Of a stretch of DNA of 34,653 nt, positions 1 through 7,625 are shown one piece after another. The position numbers were made by a program, and so were the translations under genes. How positions within the stretch are numbered: position 1 is the stretch's first letter; each line of letters starts with the position of its first letter. The stretch covers positions 1-34,653 of the forward strand of contig WOUW01000006.1 of assembly GCA_009773055.1 (NCBI GenBank), in the 5' to 3' direction. Source of the stretch: Paracoccaceae bacterium (GTDB lineage: Bacteria; Pseudomonadota; Alphaproteobacteria; Rhodobacterales; Rhodobacteraceae). The notes beneath the pieces were generated by a model, which had not been told where the DNA came from, searched no databases, and was given only the letters and a program-made list of their open reading frames with translations.

Positions 1-15
1 GGGGGCAGCGCCCCC
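1..15. repeat. REP-like GC-rich dyad at window edge
   Basis: GGGGGC (1-6) pairs perfectly with GCCCCC (10-15) around a 3-nt loop. The 11-mer GCAGCGCCCCC at 5-15 recurs exactly at 19257-19267, so this is probably one copy of a short extragenic palindrome family. The element may extend left of the window. It lies beyond the 3' end of serB and could help end or stabilise that transcript. Confidence 0.45.
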
Positions 16-59
16 ATTGCCGAGGAGAAGGGCGCAAGCCCGCCGACGAGACTAGGGAC

Positions 60-82
60 TTGCGCGCCAGCGCTCCGCGCAA
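60..82 (-). terminator. candidate serB terminator stem-loop
   Basis: TTGCGCG (60-66) pairs with CGCGCAA (76-82), a 7-bp stem with a 9-nt loop, starting 11 nt beyond the serB stop codon. No T-run follows on the serB strand, so it is at best a weak or Rho-assisted terminator or an mRNA-stabilising hairpin. Confidence 0.35.
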
Positions 83-92
83 TCCCCGCCGT

Positions 93-971
93 TCAGACCG
101 GGGCGAAGGCGTCGCGGGAATAGCCTTGCAGGAACAGAAGCGCCGTCAGGTCGCCGTGGTTCACCCGAACTTCGCAGTCTGCCTGCACCCGGGGCTTGGC
201 GTGAAGCGCGACGCCGGTGCCTGCGGCCAAAAGCATCGGCACGTCGTTGGCCCCATCGCCGACGGCAAGCGCCTCGGCGGGCGTGATCCCAAGTCGCGCG
301 GTGATCTCGTTCAGCGCCCGCAGCTTGGCTTCCTTGCCAAGGATCGGCTCGGCCACTGTCCCCGCCAGCTTCCCGTCGGCCACGAGCAGCGTGTTCGCCC
401 GGTTCTCGTCGAACCCCAGCGTCGCAGCCACCGCCGAGGTGAACGCCGTGAACCCGCCCGAGACCAGCGCCGCGTATGCCCCCTGCGCCTTCATCGTGGC
501 CAGCAGCACCTTGCCGCCCGGCATCAGCGTGATCCGGTCGCGTAAGGTCTGGGCGATGACGGCTTCCGGCAAGCCTTTCAGCAGCCCCACCCGTTCTCGC
601 AGCGCGCCCTCGAAGTCGAGTTCCCCATTCATCGCCCGCGCCGTGATGTCAGCCACGCGCGCGCCGACCCCGGCCTCGTCGGCCAGTTCGTCGATGCACT
701 CCTGACGGATCATCGTCGAGTCCATGTCGGCGATCAGCAGGCGCTTCTTCCGACCCTCGGCCCGCTGCACCACCATGTCGACGCGCAGGGCCTGCAGGCC
801 CTCCCAGACCTCCCAGCGATTTTGAGGCATGGCCGCAAGATCGAACTCCGCCGCCACGCCGGGATCGAGCCACCGCGCCTCGCCGCCGCCCCAGGCGTTG
901 CGCAGGCTTTCCACTGTCACCCGCTCCAGCACCGGGGTTTCGGGGTTGGTCAAAAGCGTGACGACGAACAT
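93..971 (-). CDS. serB: phosphoserine phosphatase
   Basis: Hydrolyses O-phosphoserine to L-serine, the last step of the phosphorylated serine pathway, in the cytoplasm. It is a HAD-superfamily enzyme. The nucleophile motif is IADMDST with D82 and D84, followed by the SerB-type [10 protein letters not shown] cap start, the SGGF motif 2, and the metal-binding GDGAND motif 4 near the C-terminus. About 70 residues precede the HAD core, as usual in proteobacterial SerB. The start chosen at 971 gives 292 residues beginning MFVVTLL, the usual length; an in-frame ATG at 1028 would add 19 basic residues that look like untranslated leader. The gene is divergent from serC-serA, so all three serine enzymes sit at one locus with a shared intergenic control region. 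Confidence 0.96.
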   Translation of the reverse strand: MFVVTLLTNPETPVLERVTVESLRNAWGGGEARWLDPGVAAEFDLAAMPQNRWEVWEGLQALRVDMVVQRAEGRKKRLLIADMDSTMIRQECIDELADEAGVGARVADITARAMNGELDFEGALRERVGLLKGLPEAVIAQTLRDRITLMPGGKVLLATMKAQGAYAALVSGGFTAFTSAVAATLGFDENRANTLLVADGKLAGTVAEPILGKEAKLRALNEITARLGITPAEALAVGDGANDVPMLLAAGTGVALHAKPRVQADCEVRVNHGDLTALLFLQGYSRDAFAPV

Positions 972-1040
972 GAGGCAGGTTTCCGATAGTGAACGGGCGT
1001 GTCGCTTTTTCGCGACCAAGCGGCGCATTACCGCGATTTT

Positions 1041-1125
1041 TCCGCTTGCACCAGAGCGGGACCGTCCTTATCCACGGCGGCGGGACACCCTTCCCCAACG
1101 AAGGGCTTTTAGCTGGAAGGCTACC
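1041..1125 (+). promoter_or_regulatory. structured serC leader (candidate serC RNA motif)
   Basis: The 5' region of serC folds into a hairpin CCGCT (1042-1046)/AGCGG (1055-1059) and a second small stem CCGT (1062-1065)/ACGG (1074-1077). A pyrimidine segment at 1088-1094 then has two competing partners: CCCTT (1088-1092) with AAGGG (1101-1105), or CCTTCC (1089-1094) with the Shine-Dalgarno GGAAGG (1115-1120). The first pairing leaves the ribosome site free and the second masks it. A serC RNA motif has been described upstream of serC in Rhodobacterales; from memory this fits in position and general form, but I could not compare it with the consensus. A translational switch responding to serine status is an inference. 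Confidence 0.6.
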
Positions 1126-2283
1126 ATGACAGACCTGACCCCGCCGGCCAAGCGCCCGGCCAACCCGCGCTTCTCCTCCGGCCCCTGCGCCAAGATCCCC
1201 GGATATTCCCTCGACATGCTGGCCGACGCCCCTCTTGGGCGGTCGCACCGCGCCGCCGTTGGCAAGGCAAAGCTGAAAGAGGCGATCGACCTGACCCGTG
1301 AAATTCTCGGCGTCCCGGCCGACTACCGCATCGGCATCGTGCCCGCTTCGGACACCGGGGCCGTGGAAATGGCGATGTGGTCGCTTCTGGGTGCCCGCCC
1401 CGTGGAGATGCTGGCTTGGGAGTCGTTCGGCGAGGGCTGGGTGACGGATGTGGTCAAGCAGCTGAAACTCGACGCCAAGGTCCGCATCGCGCCCTACGGG
1501 CAGATCGTGGATTTCGCCGAAGTCGATTTCGACAAGGACGTGGTTTTCACCTGGAACGGCACCACCTCGGGCGTACGCCTGCCGAACGGCGATGCGATCC
1601 CTGCCACCCGCGCCGGTCTGACGATCTGCGACGCAACCAGCGCCGCCTTCGCGATGGACCTGCCGTGGTCGAAACTCGACGTCACCACCTTCTCCTGGCA
1701 GAAGGTCCTGGGCGGCGAAGGCGCGCATGGCGTCCTGATCCTGTCGCCCCGCGCGGTGGAGCGGCTGGAAAGCTACACCCCCGCCTGGCCGCTGCCAAAG
1801 ATCTTCCGGCTGACCGCCAAGGGAAAACTGATCGAGGGGATCTTTGCGGGTGAGACGATCAACACACCGTCGATGCTGGCCAACGAGGATTACCTCGTCG
1901 CGCTGAAATGGGCGCAGTCCATCGGCGGGCTGAAGGGCCTGATCGCGCGGGCGAATGCCAACACCAAGGTCGTCTGGGACTTCTGCGCCGCGAACCCCTG
2001 GATCGCCAATCTGGCCGAAGACCCGGCGACGGCCTCCACCACCAGCGTCTGCCTCAAATTCACCGACCCCCGCATCACCGACGGCGAGGCCTTCGCCAAA
2101 GCCGTCGCCAAACGGATCGAGAAGGCGGGCGCGGGGTTCGACATGGGGGCTTACCGCGACGCGCCTCCGGGCCTGCGGATCTGGTGCGGCTCGACGGTGG
2201 AAACCGCCGATGTGCAGGACCTGATGCCTTGGATCGCCCACGCCTTCCACGCCGAAATCGCGGCGCTGGCGCAGGCTGCCTGA
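1126..2283 (+). CDS. serC: phosphoserine aminotransferase
   Basis: PLP-dependent class V aminotransferase converting 3-phosphohydroxypyruvate and glutamate to O-phosphoserine and 2-oxoglutarate. The 385-residue protein opens with the family's RFSSGPCAK segment. Later come GTTSGV, the CDATSA aspartate region, and the PLP lysine K193 in [13 protein letters not shown]. It belongs to the longer alphaproteobacterial/archaeal SerC subgroup. The start at 1126 is set by GGAAGG at 1115-1120 and by the conserved N-terminus; the open frame upstream runs through the structured leader and is not coding. It is followed by serA in the same direction after a 93-nt hairpin-rich spacer, so the two are probably cotranscribed. 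Confidence 0.97.
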   Translation: MTDLTPPAKRPANPRFSSGPCAKIPGYSLDMLADAPLGRSHRAAVGKAKLKEAIDLTREILGVPADYRIGIVPASDTGAVEMAMWSLLGARPVEMLAWESFGEGWVTDVVKQLKLDAKVRIAPYGQIVDFAEVDFDKDVVFTWNGTTSGVRLPNGDAIPATRAGLTICDATSAAFAMDLPWSKLDVTTFSWQKVLGGEGAHGVLILSPRAVERLESYTPAWPLPKIFRLTAKGKLIEGIFAGETINTPSMLANEDYLVALKWAQSIGGLKGLIARANANTKVVWDFCAANPWIANLAEDPATASTTSVCLKFTDPRITDGEAFAKAVAKRIEKAGAGFDMGAYRDAPPGLRIWCGSTVETADVQDLMPWIAHAFHAEIAALAQAA

Positions 2284-2291
2284 CCAACAGA

Positions 2292-2351
2292 GGTGCGTGC
2301 AAGCACGCACCCTACCTTCCCCACACCGTAGGGTGCGTGATCTCACGCACC
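2292..2351. repeat. double inverted-repeat element between serC and serA
   Basis: Two 9-bp perfect hairpins, GGTGCGTGC/GCACGCACC (2292-2300/2303-2311) and GGTGCGTGA/TCACGCACC (2332-2340/2343-2351), lie head to tail. The inner arms also form a 12-bp perfect stem, CACGCACCCTAC (2304-2315) with GTAGGGTGCGTG (2328-2339), which excludes both outer hairpins. GTAGGGTGCGTG-type palindromes are, from memory, frequent dispersed extragenic repeats in Rhodobacteraceae. Here one could act as an mRNA processing or attenuation site that sets serC relative to serA. There is no T-run, so it is not a classic terminator. Confidence 0.8.
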
Positions 2352-2376
2352 GCCCGCACCCCAAAGGACCATGCCC

Positions 2377-3969
2377 ATGCCCAAAGTCCTCGTTTCCGAC
2401 GAACTTTCCGAAACCGCCGTCCAGATCTTCCGCGATCGGGGGGTTGAAGTCGACTACATGCCGAAGCTCGGCAAGGACAAAGAGAAGCTGGCCGAGATCA
2501 TCAGCCAGTATGACGGCCTTGCCATCCGCTCGGCCACGAAGGTCACCGAAAAGCTGCTTGAGAGCGCTACAAACCTGAAGGTCGTCGGTCGCGCCGGGAT
2601 CGGCGTCGACAACGTCGACATCCCCGCCGCGTCGAAAAAGGGCGTCATCGTGATGAACACGCCCTTCGGCAACTCGATCACTACCGCCGAACACGCAATC
2701 GCAATGATGTTCGCTGTTGCCCGGCAGATCCCCGAAGCCAACGCCTCCACCCATGCCGGAAAGTGGGAAAAGTCCAAGTTTCTGGGAGTCGAGCTCTTCA
2801 ACAAGACCCTCGGCGTGATCGGGGCCGGCAATATCGGCGGCATCGTCTGTGACCGCGCCGTGGGACTGCATATGAAGGTCATCGCTTATGACCCCTTCCT
2901 GTCGGACGAGCGCGCGAAGCAGTTGGGCGTGCACAAGGTCGAACTTGACGAGCTTCTGGCCCGCGCCGACTTCATCACCCTGCACGTCCCCCTCACCGAC
3001 AAGACCCGCAACATCCTGTCGAAGGACAACCTTGCCAAGACCAAGAAGGGCGTGCGGATCATCAACTGCGCCCGCGGCGGGCTGATCGACGAAGCAGCAC
3101 TTCTCGACGCGCTGAACTCCGGCCACGTCGCAGGCGCCGCACTGGACGTGTTCGAAGTGGAACCCGCCACCGACAGCCCGCTTTTCAACCACCCGAACGT
3201 GGTCTGCACCCCACATCTCGGGGCCTCTACCACCGAAGCGCAGGAGAATGTGGCGCTCCAGGTGGCCGAGCAGATGTCGGACTACCTCCTGACCGGCGCG
3301 GTGCAGAATGCGCTGAACATGCCGAACGTCACTGCGGAAGAGGCCGCCGTCATGGGTCCGTGGATCAAGCTCGCCTCGCACCTTGGCAGCTTCATCGGCC
3401 AGATGACCGACGAGCCGATCAAGGCGATCAACATCCTTTACGACGGCTCGGTCGCCGAGATGAACCTTGCTGCGCTGAACCAGGCGGTCATTGCAGGCGT
3501 CCTCAAGGCGCAAAATCCGGATGTGAACCTCGTCTCCGCGCCCGTGGTGGCCAAGGAGAAAGGCATCCAGATCTCCACCACCCGGCAGGAGAAGACCGGC
3601 GTATTTGACGCCTACATCAAGGTCACCATGGTCACCGACAAGCGTGAACGGTCGGTCGCCGGGACCTGTTTCAGCGACGGCAAGCCGCGCTTCATCCAGA
3701 TCAAGGGCATCAACATCGACGCCGAAATCGGCCAGCACATGCTTTACACGACGAATGAGGATGTGCCGGGCATCATCGGTCTTCTCGGCATGACGATGGG
3801 CAAGAACAACGTCAACATCGCGAACTTCACCCTCGGCCGGTCGGGCGTCGGTCAGGACGCGATCGCGATCCTCTACCTTGACCAGCCGATCGACCCGCGG
3901 GTGATCGACACGCTGGAGGGCACGGGCATGTTCAGCCAGGTCAAGGCCTTGCAGTTCGACGTCGCCTGA
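2377..3969 (+). CDS. serA: D-3-phosphoglycerate dehydrogenase
   Basis: Oxidises 3-phosphoglycerate with NAD+ to 3-phosphohydroxypyruvate, the committed step of serine synthesis. The 530-residue protein is the long form: catalytic and Rossmann domains (GAGNIG at 149-154), an intervening domain, and a C-terminal ACT domain from about residue 455. Catalytic residues are R233 (NCARGG), E262 (FEVEP) and H280 (TPHLGAS). ACT domains in this family usually bind serine as feedback inhibitor. Two ATGs, 2371 and 2377, are in frame. The second was chosen because AAAGGA at 2363-2368 is 8 nt from it but only 2 nt from the first, and because MPKVLVSDEL is the family N-terminus. Confidence 0.97.
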   Translation: MPKVLVSDELSETAVQIFRDRGVEVDYMPKLGKDKEKLAEIISQYDGLAIRSATKVTEKLLESATNLKVVGRAGIGVDNVDIPAASKKGVIVMNTPFGNSITTAEHAIAMMFAVARQIPEANASTHAGKWEKSKFLGVELFNKTLGVIGAGNIGGIVCDRAVGLHMKVIAYDPFLSDERAKQLGVHKVELDELLARADFITLHVPLTDKTRNILSKDNLAKTKKGVRIINCARGGLIDEAALLDALNSGHVAGAALDVFEVEPATDSPLFNHPNVVCTPHLGASTTEAQENVALQVAEQMSDYLLTGAVQNALNMPNVTAEEAAVMGPWIKLASHLGSFIGQMTDEPIKAINILYDGSVAEMNLAALNQAVIAGVLKAQNPDVNLVSAPVVAKEKGIQISTTRQEKTGVFDAYIKVTMVTDKRERSVAGTCFSDGKPRFIQIKGINIDAEIGQHMLYTTNEDVPGIIGLLGMTMGKNNVNIANFTLGRSGVGQDAIAILYLDQPIDPRVIDTLEGTGMFSQVKALQFDVA

Positions 3970-3977
3970 CCAATCCT

Positions 3978-4008
3978 GCCTCGGCCGGGCATTCCGCCTG
4001 GCCGAGGC
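3978..4008 (+). terminator. 13-bp hairpin after serA overlapping the next gene's ribosome site
   Basis: GCCTCGGCCGGGC (3978-3990) pairs with GCCTGGCCGAGGC (3996-4008), 13 bp with one G-U, around a 5-nt loop. It begins 8 nt after the serA stop. No T-run follows, so termination would be inefficient or Rho-assisted. The right arm contains GAGG (4004-4007), the only Shine-Dalgarno-like sequence for the gene starting at 4012, so readthrough mRNA would hide that start. Confidence 0.55.
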
Positions 4009-4011
4009 ATC

Positions 4012-4614
4012 ATGACAACCCTCTCACCCCTCCTCGACGCTCTTGCCGACCTTACCGCCACCGAGCCGCGTCCCGAGGCGCAGGCCACCGCAGCAGCGCT
4101 TCGCGCCGCCGCCGCCGCTGACTTTCCCCCGCAACCGCCCTCCGCGCTTTCCCCCGGCATCTTGCACACCGCCGCGCTGTCAGCCGCGCATCCGGCGGCA
4201 AATCTGGTTCATCGGTCCCACGACTGGCTTGCGTGGCAGGACAGCCCTGCCGCGTCCCTGCAGCCCCTCGCACTGCGGTCGATCAAATCCGTCGTCACGC
4301 TTCTTGGCCCCGACGCGCCGATCCCGTCCGACAGCTTCCTCTTCGGCCTCTTCTATCAGGCCCCCGGCAGCACCTACCCCCTTCATGCGCACAATGCGGC
4401 CGAGACCTACACGATTCTCGCTGGCAGCGCCCTTTGGCAGGCCGGCGACCGCCGCTTTACCCTTGGCGCAGGCCAAGCAATCCACCATCCTCCGAACCTG
4501 CCCCACGCCATGCGCGCCGGGCCCGAGGGCTTCCTTGCGACTTGGCGCTGGTCCGGCGACATCGGATTTGGCAGCTACCGAATGCTTCCCGATCCTGACG
4601 CGGCTCAAGCCTGA
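4012..4614 (+). CDS. cupin of the DMSP lyase-like (DddQ/DddL-type) family
   Basis: A 200-residue protein with an alpha-helical N-terminal third and a single cupin barrel. Cupin motif 1 shows Y122, H125, H127, E131 and Y133 (pattern Y-x2-H-x-H-x3-E-x-Y) and motif 2 has H165 followed by a TWRWSGD segment. From memory these match, with a constant offset of two, the metal ligands and catalytic tyrosines of DddQ (Y120, H123, H125, E129, Y131, H163). DddQ cleaves dimethylsulfoniopropionate to dimethyl sulfide and acrylate. Not every member of the wider DMSP-lyase-like cupin superfamily has that activity, and no other DMSP genes are in the window. Its start is weakly placed and its ribosome site lies in a stem. 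Confidence 0.75.
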   Translation: MTTLSPLLDALADLTATEPRPEAQATAAALRAAAAADFPPQPPSALSPGILHTAALSAAHPAANLVHRSHDWLAWQDSPAASLQPLALRSIKSVVTLLGPDAPIPSDSFLFGLFYQAPGSTYPLHAHNAAETYTILAGSALWQAGDRRFTLGAGQAIHHPPNLPHAMRAGPEGFLATWRWSGDIGFGSYRMLPDPDAAQA

Positions 4615-4658
4615 CGACGTCTTGCAGCTTGCTCATTTCGGAAATACTCCACGGGGGT

Positions 4659-4679
4659 CCGGGGGTGTGAAACCCCCGG
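4659..4679. repeat. REP-like GC-rich hairpin
   Basis: CCGGGGGT (4659-4666) pairs with ACCCCCGG (4672-4679) around a 5-nt loop in the 90-nt spacer before the phosphatase gene. The GGGGGTGTGAA start resembles GGGGGTTTGAA at 19243-19253, suggesting the same family of short extragenic palindromes. No T-run follows. Confidence 0.5.
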
Positions 4680-4704
4680 GGCGCTTACCACCAGGACCTG
4701 ACCC

Positions 4705-5439
4705 ATGCATATCTATGCGATCGGCGACATCCACGGGCATCTCGGCTTGCTACAGGCCGCGCATGACCTGATCGCCAGTGACATGGCGCTGCACGGGGCG
4801 GGACCCGTCATCCACCTTGGCGACCTTGTCGACCGGGGCCCCGACAGCCGGGGGGTGATCGACTACCTGATGCAGGGGATTGCCGACGGGCAGAACTGGG
4901 TGGTTCTGAAGGGCAACCACGACCGGATGTTCTGGCGATTTCTGCGGAACCCGACAGAGCCCGAACCAGGTCTGCGCGCCGATCTTGGCTGGCTTCACCC
5001 CAAACTCGGCGGGCCGGACACGCTCCTCTCTTACGGTGTCGAGAAATCTGCTGACCGCCCGGTCGCGCGTGTCCATGCCGATGCGCGAGCGGCTGTCCCG
5101 CAATCGCACCTGGACTTTCTGGCGTCTCGGCCATCGCTGATCCAGGCGGGCGACTGCGCCTTCGTGCATGCGGGCATCCGGCCCGGCACAGCGCTGGAAG
5201 CGCAAACCGAAACCGATCTCGTCTGGATCCGCGAACCGTTCCTTAGCGAGGGCACCAGCCACGGTCCCCTGATCGTCCACGGCCATACCGCCATCGCTGC
5301 GGCCACGCATTACGGCAACCGGCTGAACCTCGACAGCAGTGCCGCCTACGGTGGCCCCCTGTCCGCCGTGGTCATCGAAGGCCGCGAGGCGGCTTTGCTG
5401 ACGCCCGGCGGACGGATGCGGCTGCCACCGCCGCGCTGA
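4705..5439 (+). CDS. PPP-family metallophosphoesterase (serine/threonine phosphatase-like)
   Basis: A 244-residue calcineurin-like phosphoesterase with the complete metal-binding set: GDIHG (D8, H10), GDLVDRGPDS (D40), GNHD (N71, H72), FVHAGI and the C-terminal HGHT. This pattern is shared by bacterial protein phosphatases (PrpA/PrpB) and ApaH-type Np4A hydrolases. The short length and lack of ApaH-specific insertions favour the protein-phosphatase-like group, but the substrate cannot be read from sequence. It is cytoplasmic, with no signal peptide. It stands alone between a GC-rich hairpin and a convergent small membrane-protein gene. Confidence 0.85.
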   Translation: MHIYAIGDIHGHLGLLQAAHDLIASDMALHGAGPVIHLGDLVDRGPDSRGVIDYLMQGIADGQNWVVLKGNHDRMFWRFLRNPTEPEPGLRADLGWLHPKLGGPDTLLSYGVEKSADRPVARVHADARAAVPQSHLDFLASRPSLIQAGDCAFVHAGIRPGTALEAQTETDLVWIREPFLSEGTSHGPLIVHGHTAIAAATHYGNRLNLDSSAAYGGPLSAVVIEGREAALLTPGGRMRLPPPR

Positions 5440-5458
5440 CCCCACGCCACACCGGTCA

Positions 5459-5471
5459 AAGCCGTCGGCTT
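5459..5471. terminator. possible bidirectional terminator
   Basis: AAGCC (5459-5463) and GGCTT (5467-5471) form a 5-bp stem with a 3-nt loop in the 31-nt gap between two convergent genes. It touches the last base of the leftward stop codon. Small and without a real T-run, so efficiency is doubtful. Confidence 0.25.
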
Positions 5472-5692
5472 CAGGGATGCTCGCGCCGGATCAGCCGCTT
5501 GACCGACCGGCCCCCAAGATAACCGAAGACCACCGTCGCAAGTCCCACAACCTCGGCAATGGCCGGGCCTTCCGGGATGCCCCGCACGATCAGCGCCACC
5601 GCCATCAGGCCGAACCCGCCGAGACTGGCCCAGAACCAGAACCACAGTTCGCCCCGCGTCGGACCAAAGCGCCAGGGGTTCTTGTCATCCAT
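5471..5692 (-). CDS. small two-helix membrane protein, function unknown
   Basis: A 73-residue protein starting MDDKNPWRFGPTRGE, with two hydrophobic segments (about residues 16-36 and 43-60) and a basic C-terminus (KRLIRREHP). I recognise the type from Rhodobacteraceae genomes only as a conserved hypothetical. The start at 5692 is preferred over the in-frame ATG at 5707 because the sequence between them contains AGGAAGG, which places a Shine-Dalgarno about 6 nt before 5692. It is convergent with the phosphatase gene and divergent from the DUF2585 gene. Confidence 0.75.
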   Translation of the reverse strand: MDDKNPWRFGPTRGELWFWFWASLGGFGLMAVALIVRGIPEGPAIAEVVGLATVVFGYLGGRSVKRLIRREHP

Positions 5693-5790
5693 TGCTGCCT
5701 TCCTCATCTCTGAAACGCATTGACCGCAATCTTCCCGGGTCAGGGTCTCGTCCCTTTACGGCCCGCCCATGACATGATTGCCTGCCGCAC

Positions 5791-6366
5791 ATGACCGACA
5801 CCCGCACCCTGACCCGCCTCACCCCGATCCTGATCACCCTCGGGATCATCCTTGTTACGGCCACATACCTTCTGTGGATCGGTCGCGAGCCGATCTGCAA
5901 GTGCGGCTATGTCAAACTTTGGCACGGGCAGGTCGTCAGTTCCGAAAACTCGCAACACATTTCCGACTGGTATACCCCAAGCCACCTCATCCACGGCTTC
6001 CTGTTTTTCGGGGCGCTCTGGCTGGTTGCGCGGCGGCTGTCCTTTGGCTGGCGGCTTGTCATCGCGACGCTGGTCGAAGCCGCCTGGGAAATCGTCGAAA
6101 ACTCCGACGCCGTGATCGAACGCTATCGCAGCGTGACAATCTCGCTCGACTACTACGGCGACAGCGTGCTGAACGTGGTGGTGGACATCTCGGCGATGAT
6201 CCTTGGCTTCTGGCTGGCCTCGAAGCTGCCAGTCTGGGCCACAGTCGCGCTGATCATCGTCTTCGAGGCGGTGACGATCTCGATCATCCGCGACGGGCTG
6301 GCGCTGAATGTGCTGATGCTGCTCTATCCGCAGGACTGGGTCGCCGAATGGCAGGCGGGCCGGTAG
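5791..6366 (+). CDS. DUF2585 (UPF0314) integral membrane protein
   Basis: A 191-residue inner-membrane protein with about five hydrophobic segments. Diagnostic features are the cysteine pair in PICKCGYVKLWHG, the SDWYTPSHLIHGFLFF segment, the EAAWEIVENS motif and DYYGDSVLNVVVD. Together they match the UPF0314/DUF2585 family of alphaproteobacteria, which has no established function. The conserved His, Asp and Glu residues within or next to membrane segments suggest a metal-binding or enzymatic role, but that is only inference. Start at the first ATG of the conserved N-terminus; the ribosome site is weak. Its 3' end faces the MFS gene with a 31-nt gap. Confidence 0.85.
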   Translation: MTDTRTLTRLTPILITLGIILVTATYLLWIGREPICKCGYVKLWHGQVVSSENSQHISDWYTPSHLIHGFLFFGALWLVARRLSFGWRLVIATLVEAAWEIVENSDAVIERYRSVTISLDYYGDSVLNVVVDISAMILGFWLASKLPVWATVALIIVFEAVTISIIRDGLALNVLMLLYPQDWVAEWQAGR

Positions 6367-6397
6367 CCAAGTCCACGAACCGTCGACAAGAAAATTC

Positions 6398-7498
6398 CTA
6401 GACCCGCATCTTCCGCAGTGACATCACGGCGGCCACCGACAGGACCAGCGTCACCCCTGCGAGTATCCAGAAGAACCCCAGCGGCCCCATCCGCTCCATC
6501 ACCGGGGCGAGGATCAGCGGACCGCTGATCCCGCCGATCAGACCCGAGGCGATGATCGTCGGCGGCACCCGCAGGTCCTCGCCCATCTTGCCGCTCGCGG
6601 TGACATAAAAGCCCGGAAAATACAGGCCCGCCGGCGCGCCGATGGCCACGAAGAACGCTGCCGGCGACACGAAGATAGCGCCCAGCGCAAGCACGGCGGT
6701 TGCAGCGATTGCGACTGTATACAGCAGGAACGGCGCAACACGGTGGGCGACAAGGACCAGCCCCACCCGGGCCAGCAGGAAGACGACGAAGAAGCCGCTT
6801 AGAAGTTCGGCTGCCGTCGCCTCGGCAATCCCGGCCCGGATCAGCGCGCTGGGGCCAAGACCGATCAGACAGGCCTCCAACGCGATGGCGACCAGACCGA
6901 AAGCCATGATCCCCCAATGCGGCCGGAAGGCGCGGACCTCGCCTTGCGGGACGGCCCCGGCACGTCCTGCCGGTCCCGCGAAAAGCCAGACCAGAACCGC
7001 CAGCGCCGCTGTCAGCCCGAAGGACCAGCGCGGATCACTACCGATGGCCACGAAGATCAAGGGTGCCGCGATGGCGCCGACCCCGAAGGTCGCGTTCAGC
7101 ATGCTCAGCATCGACGGCCCGTAGGTGCCAAAGGCGCGCAGCACCCGCGGGTTGAAAACCGCTGTCGACATTCCGTAGCCCGCCCCGAACACAGCCGCCC
7201 CGGCAATCGTCACCCACCAGCTGGCCAGCGTCGCCACGATTGCCGCCCCGGCTGCCATCATCGCCAGCGCGTGGCGCGGCGTGACATGGGCCCCCTTGAG
7301 ATACATGAACCCCACGCCCACGAAGCAGCCCACCCAATGTGCCGAGACAAGGACCCCGGCTTCGGCCAGGCTGACTGCGAAGAGGCGCGAAAAGGCCGGC
7401 AGCGCCGGACCGTAAAGCGACTGCCCGGCGCCCATCATCACAAAGGTCGCGACCCCGGCGAACAGAAGCCCCGCATGGGTCCGGATCAGGTCTTTCAC
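6398..7498 (-). CDS. MFS transporter
   Basis: A 366-residue protein with twelve predicted membrane segments and no large soluble domain, typical of a compact major facilitator permease. The N-terminal half carries the conserved loop between helices 2 and 3 only in degenerate form (YLKGAHVTPRHAL). An AGGAG sequence lies about 6 nt upstream of the ATG at 7498, supporting the start. The substrate is unknown. The neighbouring thiolase gene is divergent, and the shared 127-nt intergenic region could link them, but no operator is obvious. Confidence 0.85.
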   Translation of the reverse strand: MKDLIRTHAGLLFAGVATFVMMGAGQSLYGPALPAFSRLFAVSLAEAGVLVSAHWVGCFVGVGFMYLKGAHVTPRHALAMMAAGAAIVATLASWWVTIAGAAVFGAGYGMSTAVFNPRVLRAFGTYGPSMLSMLNATFGVGAIAAPLIFVAIGSDPRWSFGLTAALAVLVWLFAGPAGRAGAVPQGEVRAFRPHWGIMAFGLVAIALEACLIGLGPSALIRAGIAEATAAELLSGFFVVFLLARVGLVLVAHRVAPFLLYTVAIAATAVLALGAIFVSPAAFFVAIGAPAGLYFPGFYVTASGKMGEDLRVPPTIIASGLIGGISGPLILAPVMERMGPLGFFWILAGVTLVLSVAAVMSLRKMRV

Positions 7499-7625
7499 AT
7501 CGCTCTCCTGCTGATCCGCCTGACTTCCCCCGCCCGGTTGGCACTGTCAATGCCGCCCGTGACGTGACGTCGCCTCTGCACTGCGCCCGGTTTCGTGCAT
7601 GCTGAATAAAACATCGGAGGTGCCC

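Noticed and set aside
649-3738. 1029-codon minus-strand frame over serB, serC and serA
   Set aside because: Antisense shadow of serC and serA, with low-complexity Gly/Asp/Arg/His composition and no recognisable domain.
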